From an uncultured Bacteroidales bacterium (lineage in GTDB: Bacteria > Bacteroidota > Bacteroidia > Bacteroidales > Marinilabiliaceae), in NCBI GenBank assembly GCA_937892255.1, contig CALAUL010000082.1, positions 1 through 30,104 of the forward strand: a DNA stretch of 30,104 bases, written 5' to 3'. Shown here one piece after another: positions 6,846 to 15,869 of the stretch. The notes beneath the pieces were generated by a model. The model did no database searches. It was not told the DNA's origin and was given only the letters and a program-made list of their open reading frames with translations. Each line of letters starts with the position of its first letter. Within the stretch, counting starts at the first letter, position 1. Made by a program: the position numbers and the translations under genes.

Positions 6846-9653
6846 TTATTTATATCGGCCGTTGTCGCGAGGTGAATTTGACTGTTCGTATTTAAGGTCT
6901 TTCAACATGCTGCTGTTTATGGCTATGCAGAAGTTGTATGACTTATAGGCTCCTACCGGCACGATGTTGAAGTTCATTGACCAGCAGTGTAGGTCGCGTG
7001 TTACACCCAATGATGTCTGAGATAGTTTTTTCTCGTCAAATGAGTAACCCGATTGTAGTGTGAGTTTCCATTTGGGTGTGAGACTTAGGTTTGCACTGAC
7101 GTTTACCGACGATGTTACTTTCCGTGCGTATCTGTTTGTCTCGGGGTTAAATTTGCCTTGTACGACGCGAAGAGAGTAGTTCATGCTCACGCTCCAAGGC
7201 ATGTCAAAGGCTGCATATCCTTCATCGCCTTTTGATAGTCTGTTGTCTTCTCCTTGTTTGTTATGAGGCATTTGTGCGCCTGGTTCTATCTCTTCGTTTT
7301 CGGCGGCTTTCATTGCCCAGTCTTCGTTTTCTTCCTCTTCTGTGGTTTCTTCTGTCTCTTTGTTTAGTTTGCTTTTGAATGTATTAGGCGACAGTTGTAT
7401 GCCGAATGATAGTCCGGCACTTGTCATACGCACTAATCCTTGTTTCATTTTCAGTGCCGACTTGTTGATGCGTGTTGCGGCTCCGTTTTTGTTTGCTACT
7501 ACGGCGTATGGGTCAAACTGTGCATTGAAGCTTACGCTTGTTCCAAATACTTTTGTTCTGCCTGACATTGAGATGTTTCCCCATCGTAGGGAGTCTTTTA
7601 GGAAGTCGTGGCTTGTAGAGAAGTTAAGACCTTCTATGAGTGGTATTTTCTTGTATCCAGTTGAGTCTTCGTCGCTTTTTATTTTCATCTCAATGGTGTT
7701 GTTGAGACTTATTGACATACTTGCGGAGTTTGAACTGCTTGGTGTGCCATAGGCGTAACCTTCGTATAGGCTGTATTTTCTTTTTATCAGTTCATCGGTT
7801 TTTTCGTTGTATGCCTCTACGGTCTTGTAGAAGCCAAACATATCTGTCGAGAAGTCCGGAGTATACGACACACCTACTGCTGTTGTCATCACATGTCTGA
7901 TGGCGTTCACTTTGTCGCCGAAGATGGCTCTTATAGGTCGGTAGAAGGTGTATATCTTTGTGCTTGTCGAAGCTGAGACGCTGTAGTCGTAGGCACGATT
8001 AAACCCTGGAGTGGGTTTCTTTTTTACCATTTGATTTTTTTCTTTGTCCCAATATTGTTCTGTTTTGCTGAAGTACCATCTTTCTGTATATATAAGACTT
8101 GGTGTGAGTGTAAAGAATTTCAGCAATTTGACATTTGTAGAGACGCTAAGTGGTATCTGCACACCATTTTTCCATAGTGTGGAGAAACTTTCAGGTTTAA
8201 AGGTAAGTTCGCTCTCTTTGCACGAAATTTTGTTGTCGGCGTTTAGCGAGTAACTTATTTGTATGTCGTGCAAAGGGTTATTTTTTGAGCCTATCAGTTT
8301 TTTAGGTTTAAACGGATAGAAGGCTTTTGTTGATGAGATTTTCAGGTTGGGCAGTGTCAGACTGATGGTTGTATCTCTTGAGTTTTGAGAGTGCATGAGA
8401 GATACAGACACTCTGAATGGGTTCCATGGCCATTTGCGTGTGTAGTTTATCGATGAGCTTTTTTGGTTTGTCGATAGGTCTTCCGGATTTATTCTGTTGG
8501 TGATATTGTTTTTGTTGTACGAACTTGTGGAGAAGTTTACGCTTGCCGAGAATGTCTGATCCGGATTTGCTTTTTGGTCTTGCGAGTGGCTCCATCGTAC
8601 CGAAAAGTCGTTTTTCTTTGAGTAGTCTGGGAGGTCTTTTTCGCCGCTTACGTTTACTATGAAGTCGGCAGAGAAGCTACCCGAGAATTTATATCTTTTT
8701 TTGTATGTCGAAACGACGTGTGCACCCCAAGAGCCTTTGGTGTAAATGTCGGCAGTAAGTTTAAGGTCGAAGTAGTCGCTTGCGGCGATGTAGTATCCGC
8801 CGTTTCGAAGATAGAAGCCTCGTGTCGATTCATCGCCGTATGTTGGCATGATGAGTCCCGAGCTGTATGATTTTGTATTGGGTATTATAGCAAAAGGAAG
8901 AGCTATGGGGAGAGGGACGTCTTCGATGACGAGGTATGCCGGACCTGTCACTGTCTTCTTTCCCGGAATGACTTTTGCTTTTGTCAGGTTGAGGTAGAAG
9001 TGAGGGTGGTCGTGTCTTTGACATGTGGTATATTTGGCGTCACGCATGTAGTATGTCTTTTTGTCCACGCGTTTAGCTCGTTGTCCGACGATGTAACCTT
9101 CTCCCTGTTCTGTTACGATATGTGTGATGATGGCTTTTTCGGTGTCAAAGTTATATTTCATCTCCCTCATCTCGTATTCTCCGCTCTTGTCTTTAAACAC
9201 GGGTAGGTCAGTCTCTACTCCCAATGAGTCTTTCTTGCCATAAGCGTATGCCGTTGTGCTGTCCATGTCCAATTCTATGGTATGGGCTGTCAGAGATATG
9301 TCGCCGTATTCTATTGATGCTTTGCCGTATAGGTACATTTTCTTCGTCTCGAAGTCAAATGACAATGAGTCTGTTGCGCTGTATTTTACTTCTGCATCGA
9401 GGAACGGTGCTGTGCCTTCTTGTGCTTTCTTTTCCGGAACGAGGTTTAGTGTGTCAGTCTGTAGATGTTGTGTGGTGTCGTTGTAAACATTGGCATCTGT
9501 TGTGCTTGAGGTATTATTGGCTGTGTCATGTTGGTGGATTTCGTCTTCTGCGTGGTTGTGTACCATTTCTTGAGCAATAGTTATTTGCCCAAGAGTCAAC
9601 ATTATGCACAAGCATAAATGTTTGAAGTTTTTATTTATTGCAGATGTCGCCAA
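6846..9653 (-). CDS. lptD: LptD-like outer-membrane LPS assembly protein (TTG start)
   Basis: This 935-residue protein fits the LptD/OstA family of Bacteroidales. A signal peptide (about 1-27, ending TIAQ) is followed by a His/Asp-rich linker with HNHAEDEIHQHD. An OstA-like beta-taco domain (about 85-240) contains KMYLYGKASIEYGDISL and EGYIVGQRAKR. A long C-terminal outer-membrane barrel (about 250-935) has many alternating aromatic strands. The barrel would insert lipopolysaccharide into the outer leaflet. An acidic tract (TEETTEEEENED) lies at about 765-780, probably in a loop. The start is TTG: an in-frame TGA lies 9 bases upstream of it, and later ATGs would remove the positive part of the signal peptide. 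The cysteines that form disulfides in E. coli LptD were not matched. Confidence 0.85.
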   Translation of the reverse strand: MATSAINKNFKHLCLCIMLTLGQITIAQEMVHNHAEDEIHQHDTANNTSSTTDANVYNDTTQHLQTDTLNLVPEKKAQEGTAPFLDAEVKYSATDSLSFDFETKKMYLYGKASIEYGDISLTAHTIELDMDSTTAYAYGKKDSLGVETDLPVFKDKSGEYEMREMKYNFDTEKAIITHIVTEQGEGYIVGQRAKRVDKKTYYMRDAKYTTCQRHDHPHFYLNLTKAKVIPGKKTVTGPAYLVIEDVPLPIALPFAIIPNTKSYSSGLIMPTYGDESTRGFYLRNGGYYIAASDYFDLKLTADIYTKGSWGAHVVSTYKKRYKFSGSFSADFIVNVSGEKDLPDYSKKNDFSVRWSHSQDQKANPDQTFSASVNFSTSSYNKNNITNRINPEDLSTNQKSSSINYTRKWPWNPFRVSVSLMHSQNSRDTTISLTLPNLKISSTKAFYPFKPKKLIGSKNNPLHDIQISYSLNADNKISCKESELTFKPESFSTLWKNGVQIPLSVSTNVKLLKFFTLTPSLIYTERWYFSKTEQYWDKEKNQMVKKKPTPGFNRAYDYSVSASTSTKIYTFYRPIRAIFGDKVNAIRHVMTTAVGVSYTPDFSTDMFGFYKTVEAYNEKTDELIKRKYSLYEGYAYGTPSSSNSASMSISLNNTIEMKIKSDEDSTGYKKIPLIEGLNFSTSHDFLKDSLRWGNISMSGRTKVFGTSVSFNAQFDPYAVVANKNGAATRINKSALKMKQGLVRMTSAGLSFGIQLSPNTFKSKLNKETEETTEEEENEDWAMKAAENEEIEPGAQMPHNKQGEDNRLSKGDEGYAAFDMPWSVSMNYSLRVVQGKFNPETNRYARKVTSSVNVSANLSLTPKWKLTLQSGYSFDEKKLSQTSLGVTRDLHCWSMNFNIVPVGAYKSYNFCIAINSSMLKDLKYEQSNSPRDNGRYK

Positions 9654-9677
9654 TGTCTTTCATGCGATAATTAAGCA

Positions 9678-9685
9678 CAAAGATA
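9678..9685 (-). promoter_or_regulatory. Candidate sigma-ABfr promoter for lptD-ridA
   Basis: TATCTTTG on the - strand fits TAnnTTTG exactly, with a TTTT-like -33 about 18-20 bases upstream. It sits 24 bases before the TTG start of lptD and supports that start. Confidence 0.6.
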
Positions 9686-9798
9686 GTAATTCTTATTGTT
9701 TAAAACCGTTAGAATTTCTGAATTTGTCTTTAAAGGGGGAGGTTTGTTCTTATTCGTATTTTTTCATCAGTGATAATTGGAAAATATCAAACGGCTTT

Positions 9799-12702
9799 TT
9801 ATACAAACAGTTCTTTTAGTTCTTCGTCTGTCATGTCTCTCAGAGGGTTGTTGCTTGTTATGAAGTTGTCGGCCAGAAGACGTTTGTTTTCTTGTAGTTT
9901 GTCAATTTTTTCTTCCAATGTCTCTTCGGAAAGGAAACGGTATACAAAGACGTTTTTTGTTTGTCCTATTCGATGTGAGCGATTTATGGCTTGAGCCTCT
10001 GCTTGAGGATTCCACCATGGGTTGAGAATGAACACATAGTCGGCAGATGTCAGATTTAGTCCCACGCCGCCTGCTTTTAACGATATCAGAAAGACGCATC
10101 TTTTCTCATCGTTGTTAAACTCTTTTATGACGTCTTCTCTGTTTGTCGTGGCACCTGTCAACATGCTATGTTTCATCTGTCGTTGTGATAGTTCTTTGCT
10201 GATAAGAGCGAGGTCTTTGACAAACGACGAGAACGCCAATATTTTGTGTCCTTCTGATACGATGTTGCAAATGCGTTCTATTACTATGTCAAATTTTCCC
10301 GAAGCACCGCTATATGTTTGGTCTGCCAATACGGGGTGATTGGCTATAAGTCGCAATCTGGTAAGAGCTTGCAGAGTTGAGAATTTTGTTGCTGCGCTTA
10401 GTGATGAGTTTGTCTCTTTGTTCCATAGTTCGTTGCGGTAACAAGACTTCTCTTTTTCGTAGAGTTTTTTTTGTTCTTCCGCCATGGGACAATAGATAGT
10501 TTGGTAAGATATTGGAGGTAAGTCTGTGGCTACCATCTCTTTTGTTCTGCGGAGTATGAAGGGAGCTGTTATTTTTTTTAGTTTTTCTTCTTTTTCTTCG
10601 TTTTTGCCTTTTGTTATCGGCAGTTCGAAGTGATGTCTGAAGAATGAGGCATTACCCAACAGACCGGGATTTAGGAAGTTCATCTGTGCCCATAGGTCGC
10701 AGAGATGATTTTCTATGGGTGTTCCGCTTATTGTCAGTCGATGTTCGCTTTTGAGGTCCATCACTGCGTGGTATATTTTAGATGAAGGGTTTTTGATATA
10801 CTGACTTTCGTCGAGTATGACGTAGTGGAAGAGGTATTTGCTAAGATGTGCGATGTCGTTGCGCAATAGGCCGTAACTTGTTATTACGATGTGGTAGTGT
10901 TGTAATATTTTGCCTATGTCGTTGGAACGCAGTCTGTTTTTTCCCGAATAGTTGTATACGGCAAGATGTGGTGCGAAATGGTGTATTTCGTTCATCCAGT
11001 TATGGACGAGCGACACCGGCATGACTATCAGAGTGGCGGGCAGATTGCTTTTGTTGAATGTCTTTTTGTTTTTGTTGTCTGTTGAGGCGTAGATATGACT
11101 TAGCAATGCTATAGTCTGAACGGTTTTTCCCAAGCCCATATCGTCGGCAAGAATTCCTCCGTATTTGTTGTTGTAGAGGGTGTGCATCCATTGAAATCCC
11201 GTTTCTTGATATGGTCGTAGTTTGGCTTCCAATCGGCCCAAGCGTTTTGTCTTTTGTATTGTCAGTTCTGCCGTTATGTTCTCTATCTCTGCGTATTGTG
11301 GCGGAATGAGCGAAGAGTGCATTTTGTCAATTCTCAACTGTCCGTTTTGTTCGGTTGAGAAAGATAACACATCGCTCCATGTTGAGAACCACTCATCGGG
11401 TATTATGAAGTATGAGCCATCGGGTAGTTTGAAGTATGGGTCATGATTGACTATGTTGCGTCGTAGTTGTTTGAAGTGTATTTCGGCATTGTCTAATATC
11501 ACAACAGCTTCTATGTCGAACCAGTCTGTTTCTTCGTTTATGTCTACTCTAAGGTCGACGTTTCCGTAATAGTATTTTTCCGTAGCTTCTATTTCTATTG
11601 CTACATCGTGTTGTGCAAAATAGCTGCTCTTGTCGTTGAGCCAAGATATAATTTGTGGAGGAGTTGCATTGTTGGGTAGCTCGTCACATTTTAGTTCGTT
11701 GTTGGTGGTAATGTGTAGGCCTATTTCGTTGAGCAGTAATGCTATCTGTTGTTCTTTGGCTGTATGACGCGGATATGTACAGAAGGTGTATTGACCGTCT
11801 TCGTCGGTTACCTCAATGTGTTTTTTAGAATTGCCGTAAGCATATCGTTTGCTGTTGTATTCGAAGTAGAGTAGTAGTTGACACCTCAGTTCGTCTTGTT
11901 CCAAACGTACAATGCCTTTGCAATACGCTTGTCGTTTTATTATTTTGAAGCCGTGAGCTATAACGTGGTGATGTTCAATACATTGTCTAACGAAAGTCTC
12001 CATGTATTTCCTGACACTTGGTTGTGGTACGAGAATGCTGTTACGTCCGACAAATGGTCTGAACTTCTTGATGTCAATGTTTCTAAAGTGGTAAAGTTTG
12101 TGCTCGAGTATAAACGAAGCCGGAGAATGTGTCAGTTCTATAACTCGTTTCTTAAATAGGCTCATCTCTTGTCCGTTGAGAGCGAGTTTGAGAGCATATA
12201 TAAGGTCTCCTGTGTCGGTAATGCCAAAGTGAAAACGTGTCTGGTCGGGATATTCGCTTGTCATGAGAATATCTGTTTCGTAGAAGTTGCTATAGTTGCC
12301 ATCTTTCTGAAACATAGGTATCTCTTCTTGTATTGCCATGCCGAGAACTTCGGAGGTTATTTCGTCTATGTACGGACGTATTAGCCTTTCGATATATTCT
12401 TCGGTAATCTTTTCGTGAAAAGCTTTGACGGTCTTTTCTTTTGAGAATGTCTTGAAAAGAGCTTGTTCGTTGAGTTTGTTGAGTTTCTTGATTATAAGAC
12501 GTTCTCTCTCGTTAAATCTCTCGTTGTCAGATTCGAGTTTTGTGGGTGTAACCTGTTCGACGATAGGATATATCGGCGGAGTACTGAAGTTGATGATGTA
12601 TGGTACACAGATGTGTCCAAATTGTTTTTTGTCGACAACAACTATTGCCAAACGTTCATTAGCACTTTTTTGTTGTCTGCTGTTGTCGTTGATTTTTTCC
12701 AT
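9799..12702 (-). CDS. SNF2/RapA-family DNA-dependent ATPase (helicase-like)
   Basis: This 967-residue protein ends in a complete Swi2/Snf2 motor of about 480 residues. Walker A is DMGLGKT (K526), motif Ia is in TLIVMPVSLVHNW, and motif II is DESQ (631-634) in place of DEAH. Motif III is in LTISGTPIENHL, motif V in GGVGLNLTSADYV, and motif VI in QAINRSHRIGQ. The N-terminal 480 residues match the long poorly characterised regions of bacterial SNF2 proteins; no SWIM zinc motif is seen. Such proteins move along DNA or displace bound proteins, possibly RNA polymerase as RapA does, but the exact role here is unknown. It begins 25 bases after the M23 peptidase gene and has no promoter of its own in that gap, so it is probably co-transcribed. 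Confidence 0.9.
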   Translation of the reverse strand: MEKINDNSRQQKSANERLAIVVVDKKQFGHICVPYIINFSTPPIYPIVEQVTPTKLESDNERFNERERLIIKKLNKLNEQALFKTFSKEKTVKAFHEKITEEYIERLIRPYIDEITSEVLGMAIQEEIPMFQKDGNYSNFYETDILMTSEYPDQTRFHFGITDTGDLIYALKLALNGQEMSLFKKRVIELTHSPASFILEHKLYHFRNIDIKKFRPFVGRNSILVPQPSVRKYMETFVRQCIEHHHVIAHGFKIIKRQAYCKGIVRLEQDELRCQLLLYFEYNSKRYAYGNSKKHIEVTDEDGQYTFCTYPRHTAKEQQIALLLNEIGLHITTNNELKCDELPNNATPPQIISWLNDKSSYFAQHDVAIEIEATEKYYYGNVDLRVDINEETDWFDIEAVVILDNAEIHFKQLRRNIVNHDPYFKLPDGSYFIIPDEWFSTWSDVLSFSTEQNGQLRIDKMHSSLIPPQYAEIENITAELTIQKTKRLGRLEAKLRPYQETGFQWMHTLYNNKYGGILADDMGLGKTVQTIALLSHIYASTDNKNKKTFNKSNLPATLIVMPVSLVHNWMNEIHHFAPHLAVYNYSGKNRLRSNDIGKILQHYHIVITSYGLLRNDIAHLSKYLFHYVILDESQYIKNPSSKIYHAVMDLKSEHRLTISGTPIENHLCDLWAQMNFLNPGLLGNASFFRHHFELPITKGKNEEKEEKLKKITAPFILRRTKEMVATDLPPISYQTIYCPMAEEQKKLYEKEKSCYRNELWNKETNSSLSAATKFSTLQALTRLRLIANHPVLADQTYSGASGKFDIVIERICNIVSEGHKILAFSSFVKDLALISKELSQRQMKHSMLTGATTNREDVIKEFNNDEKRCVFLISLKAGGVGLNLTSADYVFILNPWWNPQAEAQAINRSHRIGQTKNVFVYRFLSEETLEEKIDKLQENKRLLADNFITSNNPLRDMTDEELKELFV

Positions 12703-12727
12703 TTGTGATAAGGTGATATGGTGTCAC

Positions 12728-13714
12728 TTATCTGACTATCACTCTCTGACCTATGCGGAGTACCTTTTTCGATGAGAATCCGTTAAGTTGGCATATCTTT
12801 TTCACTGTGGTGCCGTAACGTCTTGCCAAGCCTCCCAATGTATCGCCCGAACGAATCACGTGTATTTTGCGTTTCGATGCTTCTATAGACTCTTCGTCGG
12901 TCATACCGTAATGCGAATATATGCTGTAGTAGTGTTTCTTCAATGTTATCACGGAGTCTCTGAGTAGTCCGGTCTCGAAGTCAAACACGCGTTGAGGATC
13001 GAAAGCTTGTCCGTTGTAACGAGTCTCGAAGTGCAGATGAGGTCCGGTGCTTCTGCCAGTGTTGCCACCGAAGCCTATCACTTCGCCGGCTTTGACTATG
13101 TCGTTTTCCTTGACGTTATGTTTTTGCAGATGTCCGTAGTATGTCTCCAATCCGTTGGCATGGCGTATGACGACCAGATTGCCGTATCCTCCTGTATAAC
13201 GTGATGTCATCACTACGCGCACTTTGCCGTCAAAGGCGGCTTTGATGGGTTCTCCCAAAACGAGCTTCAAGTCGACGCCTTTATGTTCTCTTGTTCGTCT
13301 GAACATAAAGCCCGAACGAACTGTGCCTTTCAGTGGTACGCAATAGCTGTGTGTGCTGTCGGCCAGACATAAGTCCACTTCATCGGGTATATCTGAAAGA
13401 GGAACTTCTTTGTATGCGTGTATCTTGTCATTTAGCCATAGTGTGTCGAAGTCGTCATCGTTTATCTGTGGACGTCCTACGTCGAAATATTCCCATGTGA
13501 AGTCGCTTTTTAATACTATCTTAGTCCATTTGTCCTCTGTGTCTATGGTGTCGATAGCTGTTATCTCCTCTTGAGATGTTACTATTGTAGAAGTGTCGTC
13601 ATTATGCTCTGTTTCAGAGGGTGGTGTGTCAGGATAAGTCTCAGCTTTGATAATCCAACATGCTGAAAACATTGCTATGGCGGTAATTGCTTTGTGAAAT
13701 TTGTTGTTTGTCAT
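12728..13714 (-). CDS. Secreted M23 (LytM-type) peptidase with C-terminal LysM
   Basis: This 328-residue protein is probably a periplasmic peptidoglycan endopeptidase. It has a signal peptide (about 1-25, FSACWIIKAE) and an acidic linker (26-60). The M23 domain (about 120-245) has zinc ligands H144 and D148 (HKGVD) and H228 in HLH (226-228); H195 in YYGHL also fits the active site. A LysM domain (about 284-327, starting HVIRSGDTLGGLARRYG) binds glycan. The full metal set suggests an active enzyme, unlike degenerate EnvC or NlpD types. ATG 13714 is chosen because the longer frame from 13768 would place a cytosolic-looking leader before the signal peptide and would overlap the promoter at 13739-13746. 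The SNF2 gene follows by 25 bases. Confidence 0.93.
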   Translation of the reverse strand: MTNNKFHKAITAIAMFSACWIIKAETYPDTPPSETEHNDDTSTIVTSQEEITAIDTIDTEDKWTKIVLKSDFTWEYFDVGRPQINDDDFDTLWLNDKIHAYKEVPLSDIPDEVDLCLADSTHSYCVPLKGTVRSGFMFRRTREHKGVDLKLVLGEPIKAAFDGKVRVVMTSRYTGGYGNLVVIRHANGLETYYGHLQKHNVKENDIVKAGEVIGFGGNTGRSTGPHLHFETRYNGQAFDPQRVFDFETGLLRDSVITLKKHYYSIYSHYGMTDEESIEASKRKIHVIRSGDTLGGLARRYGTTVKKICQLNGFSSKKVLRIGQRVIVR

Positions 13715-13738
13715 TGTTTGTTGTTTGTTCCAAAGTCG

Positions 13739-13746
13739 CAAAGATA
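13739..13746 (-). promoter_or_regulatory. Candidate sigma-ABfr promoter for the M23-SNF2 operon
   Basis: TATCTTTG on the - strand matches TAnnTTTG, with TTG at 21 bases upstream. It lies 24 bases before ATG 13714, which also supports that start. Confidence 0.65.
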
Positions 13747-14056
13747 AATCTTTTTTACTCAAATACACAATGTTGAGATGTCTTATCGCATATTTTGAGA
13801 CTATTTCGAATGTTATTTCGAGTATAGATTGTATGGGGTCGCAATAATACGAGGAAGCAACGATTGAGTTTATCTTTTAGCTTGAAACTAAATCGAACAA
13901 CAAAAACGATTAGTTTATCGCACCTCAAACGAGAAATTTATTTGTCATCAACTAATCAAGATTCAATAGCATTTGCTCCTTGTTGAATAAAAAAGTAAGA
14001 CGTTGCGTAACACTTAGCGATTTTTTTGCGAATAAATACCAAGTAAATAAAAGACC
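13747..14056. other. Divergent intergenic region between M23 and C1B peptidase genes
   Basis: No gene is seen. Two imperfect direct repeats, ACGATTGAGTTTATC (13860) and ACGATTAGTTTATC (13906), and a small TTTAG/CTAAA dyad between them could be regulator sites. A T-rich -7-like box (TTTTTTTG, 14021-14028) lies before the C1B gene but lacks a good -33. Confidence 0.4.
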
Positions 14057-15223
14057 ATGAGAAAGTTATCAATCATTTTGGGAGCAATGCTGAGCATAGG
14101 CATTGTTCAAGCGCAGGAGGGATATGGGTTTAAAGACATAGTGACCATACCCACGACGTCGATAAAGAATCAGGCCTCTTCGGGGACATGTTGGAGTTTT
14201 GCAGGAATATCGTTTGTAGAGACGGAAATGTTACGAGCTGGGAAAGATACCTTTGACTTGTCGGAAATGTTTGTGGTAAATAAATGTTATCTGTTCAAAG
14301 GCGAGAAAGCCGTGAGGTATCATGGTAAATGCAACTTCGGAGCGGGAGGTGCATTGGAAGATGTGCTTTGGGTGATAGACGGTTATGGTATGTTGCCCGA
14401 TAGCGAATACAAAGGATTGGAGTATGGCAAGGAGTTGCATACACATGGGGAGTTGGACGCTATACTGACATCGCTCGTAGAAGCTGTGACGAAGCGCACT
14501 GGACTTACAACGGGGTGGAAGAAGGCGTACAAGAGTGTAGTGGAGTCGTATTTGGGAGTCGTTCCGGAGACATTCAGCTACAATGGCAAGGAGTACACAC
14601 CAAGGAGTTTTGCCGATGAGGTGATGGACATCAAGCGAAGTGACTACATGGCATTGACATCGTTTACACATCACCCGTTTTATCAGAAGTTTGTCTTGGA
14701 AGTCCCCGACAATTGGATGGGCGACTATGTGATGAATGTCAAACTCGACGAGTTGGTGGAAGTAACGGACAATGCACTCAAGAATGGTTATTCGGTATTG
14801 TGGGGCGCAGATGTAAGTGAAAAAGGATTTTATTGGCAAGAGGGCGTAGCCATAGTGCCGGAGACAGACGAGGAAAATATGACCGAGAGCGAGTTGGCGC
14901 GATGGGTAGAACTTAAGCCTTCGGAACTTAAGACTTATGGAGCGACAGAGCCGGTGAGGGAGAAGGAAATATCACAGCAGATGCGCCAAGAAGCTTTTGA
15001 CAACTATGAGACAACGGACGACCATGGTATGCACATTGTAGGAATTGCCACGGACAAAGACGGAAAAGAGTATTACAAGGTAAAGAATAGTTGGGATGAT
15101 ACGAATGAGAAAATGGGCTATATATATGTATCAAAGGCATTTTTCAGATATAAGACCATCGACATAGTGATAAACAAAGCCGCATTGCCCAAAAATGTGA
15201 GCAAGATGATAAATGCAAAATAG
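14057..15223 (+). CDS. Secreted C1B (bleomycin hydrolase/PepC-like) cysteine peptidase
   Basis: This 388-residue papain-fold peptidase has an N-terminal signal peptide (about 1-20, IGIVQAQ). The catalytic triad is readable: C45 in SGTCWSFAG, H323 in DDHGMHIVG, and N344 in KVKNSWDD, with an oxyanion glutamine at Q39 in IKNQA. The position of the Cys near the N-terminus and the HxM form of the histidine motif fit family C1B. PepC and bleomycin hydrolase are usually cytosolic hexamers with self-trimming C-terminal tails; here the signal peptide predicts a periplasmic or surface enzyme. It probably trims peptides imported or generated outside the cell. It stands alone, 51 bases before the next start. 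Confidence 0.92.
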   Translation: MRKLSIILGAMLSIGIVQAQEGYGFKDIVTIPTTSIKNQASSGTCWSFAGISFVETEMLRAGKDTFDLSEMFVVNKCYLFKGEKAVRYHGKCNFGAGGALEDVLWVIDGYGMLPDSEYKGLEYGKELHTHGELDAILTSLVEAVTKRTGLTTGWKKAYKSVVESYLGVVPETFSYNGKEYTPRSFADEVMDIKRSDYMALTSFTHHPFYQKFVLEVPDNWMGDYVMNVKLDELVEVTDNALKNGYSVLWGADVSEKGFYWQEGVAIVPETDEENMTESELARWVELKPSELKTYGATEPVREKEISQQMRQEAFDNYETTDDHGMHIVGIATDKDGKEYYKVKNSWDDTNEKMGYIYVSKAFFRYKTIDIVINKAALPKNVSKMINAK

Positions 15224-15245
15224 ACGATATTAACCAATAAATACC

Positions 15246-15253
15246 TATATTTG
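15246..15253 (+). promoter_or_regulatory. Candidate -7 box for the 15275 gene
   Basis: TATATTTG matches TAnnTTTG and lies 21 bases before ATG 15275. No clear -33 is seen. A frame extended upstream to TTG 15251 would begin inside this box, which favours ATG 15275. Confidence 0.5.
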
Positions 15254-15274
15254 CGACACAAAAAAAATACAGAT

Positions 15275-15757
15275 ATGGATTATAAGATTCTGCCGTTAGT
15301 AGGCTTTGACAAAGTGAAGTTCGGTCAGACAAAAGACAAAGTCCTTGAGATATTAGGCACGCCTGACGAAATAGAGGAAGATCAGCAGTATGGCGATACT
15401 CCGAACGAAAAGACTACCGTATTTTATTATGACGAATTGGGTCTCTCTCTTTCGTTTGAGAAAGAAGAGGGCTATCGTCTTATGGAGATTTCGTTTGATG
15501 GAACAGACTTTGTGTTGTGTGGCAATATCCGAACAGGAATGTCGTTTGACGAGGTGATGAAAGCAGTCAAGGCATCAGACTTGGGCGAAGGCGAGGAAGA
15601 GGACGTATCGGAGTTTGTAGATTCGGGCGACGACATTAAAGTATGGGTATTCGAAGACACAAATGTCGATTTGTATTTCGAGAACGACATTTTGTCAACA
15701 ATACAGCTTGGTCCGGAATTTACGGAAGACGGCAATTCGATAGTGTGGCCAAAGTAA
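15275..15757 (+). CDS. Conserved-looking two-repeat protein of unknown function
   Basis: This 160-residue cytosolic protein has no signal peptide or membrane segment and is strongly acidic in its second half (GEGEEEDVSE). I do not recognise the family. It appears to contain two similar units: VKFGQTKDKVLEILGTPDEI (about 14-33) and IRTGMSFDEVMKAVKAS (about 89-105). Each is a G-x-x-x-x-E/KV-helix followed by beta strands with aromatic residues. This resembles the helix-plus-sheet repeat of SmpA/BamE or BLIP-like folds, but that is an inference from pattern only. It has its own promoter-like box and terminator and so is a single-gene unit. An immunity-type protein is a possible alternative. Confidence 0.75.
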   Translation: MDYKILPLVGFDKVKFGQTKDKVLEILGTPDEIEEDQQYGDTPNEKTTVFYYDELGLSLSFEKEEGYRLMEISFDGTDFVLCGNIRTGMSFDEVMKAVKASDLGEGEEEDVSEFVDSGDDIKVWVFEDTNVDLYFENDILSTIQLGPEFTEDGNSIVWPK

Positions 15758-15787
15758 ATATATTGTTTAAAAGATATTTAAGAAAAA

Positions 15788-15836
15788 GAGTTGTGAAAGG
15801 TAGAATAGAGAAAATCTTTTCGCAACTCCTTTTTTA
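15788..15836 (+). terminator. Intrinsic terminator after the 15275 gene
   Basis: GAGTTGTGAAA (15788-15798) pairs with TTTCGCAACTC (15818-15828), an 11-bp stem with one G-T pair, followed by CTTTTTTA. It lies 30 bases after the stop. Confidence 0.85.
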
Positions 15837-15869
15837 TGTACCATTAATCAATCACAAATCAAATATAAA

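Noticed and set aside
13715..13768. Longer form of the M23 peptidase from 13768
   Set aside because: It would cover the promoter and place a charged leader before a typical signal peptide starting at 13714.
14231..14839. 202-residue antisense frame inside the C1B peptidase gene
   Set aside because: It is a shadow of a well-supported gene with intact catalytic motifs; its Cys/His-rich content matches reverse-complement codons.
15251..15274. Longer TTG-started form of the 15275 gene
   Set aside because: The TTG lies inside the TATATTTG promoter box; ATG 15275 gives a sensible start.
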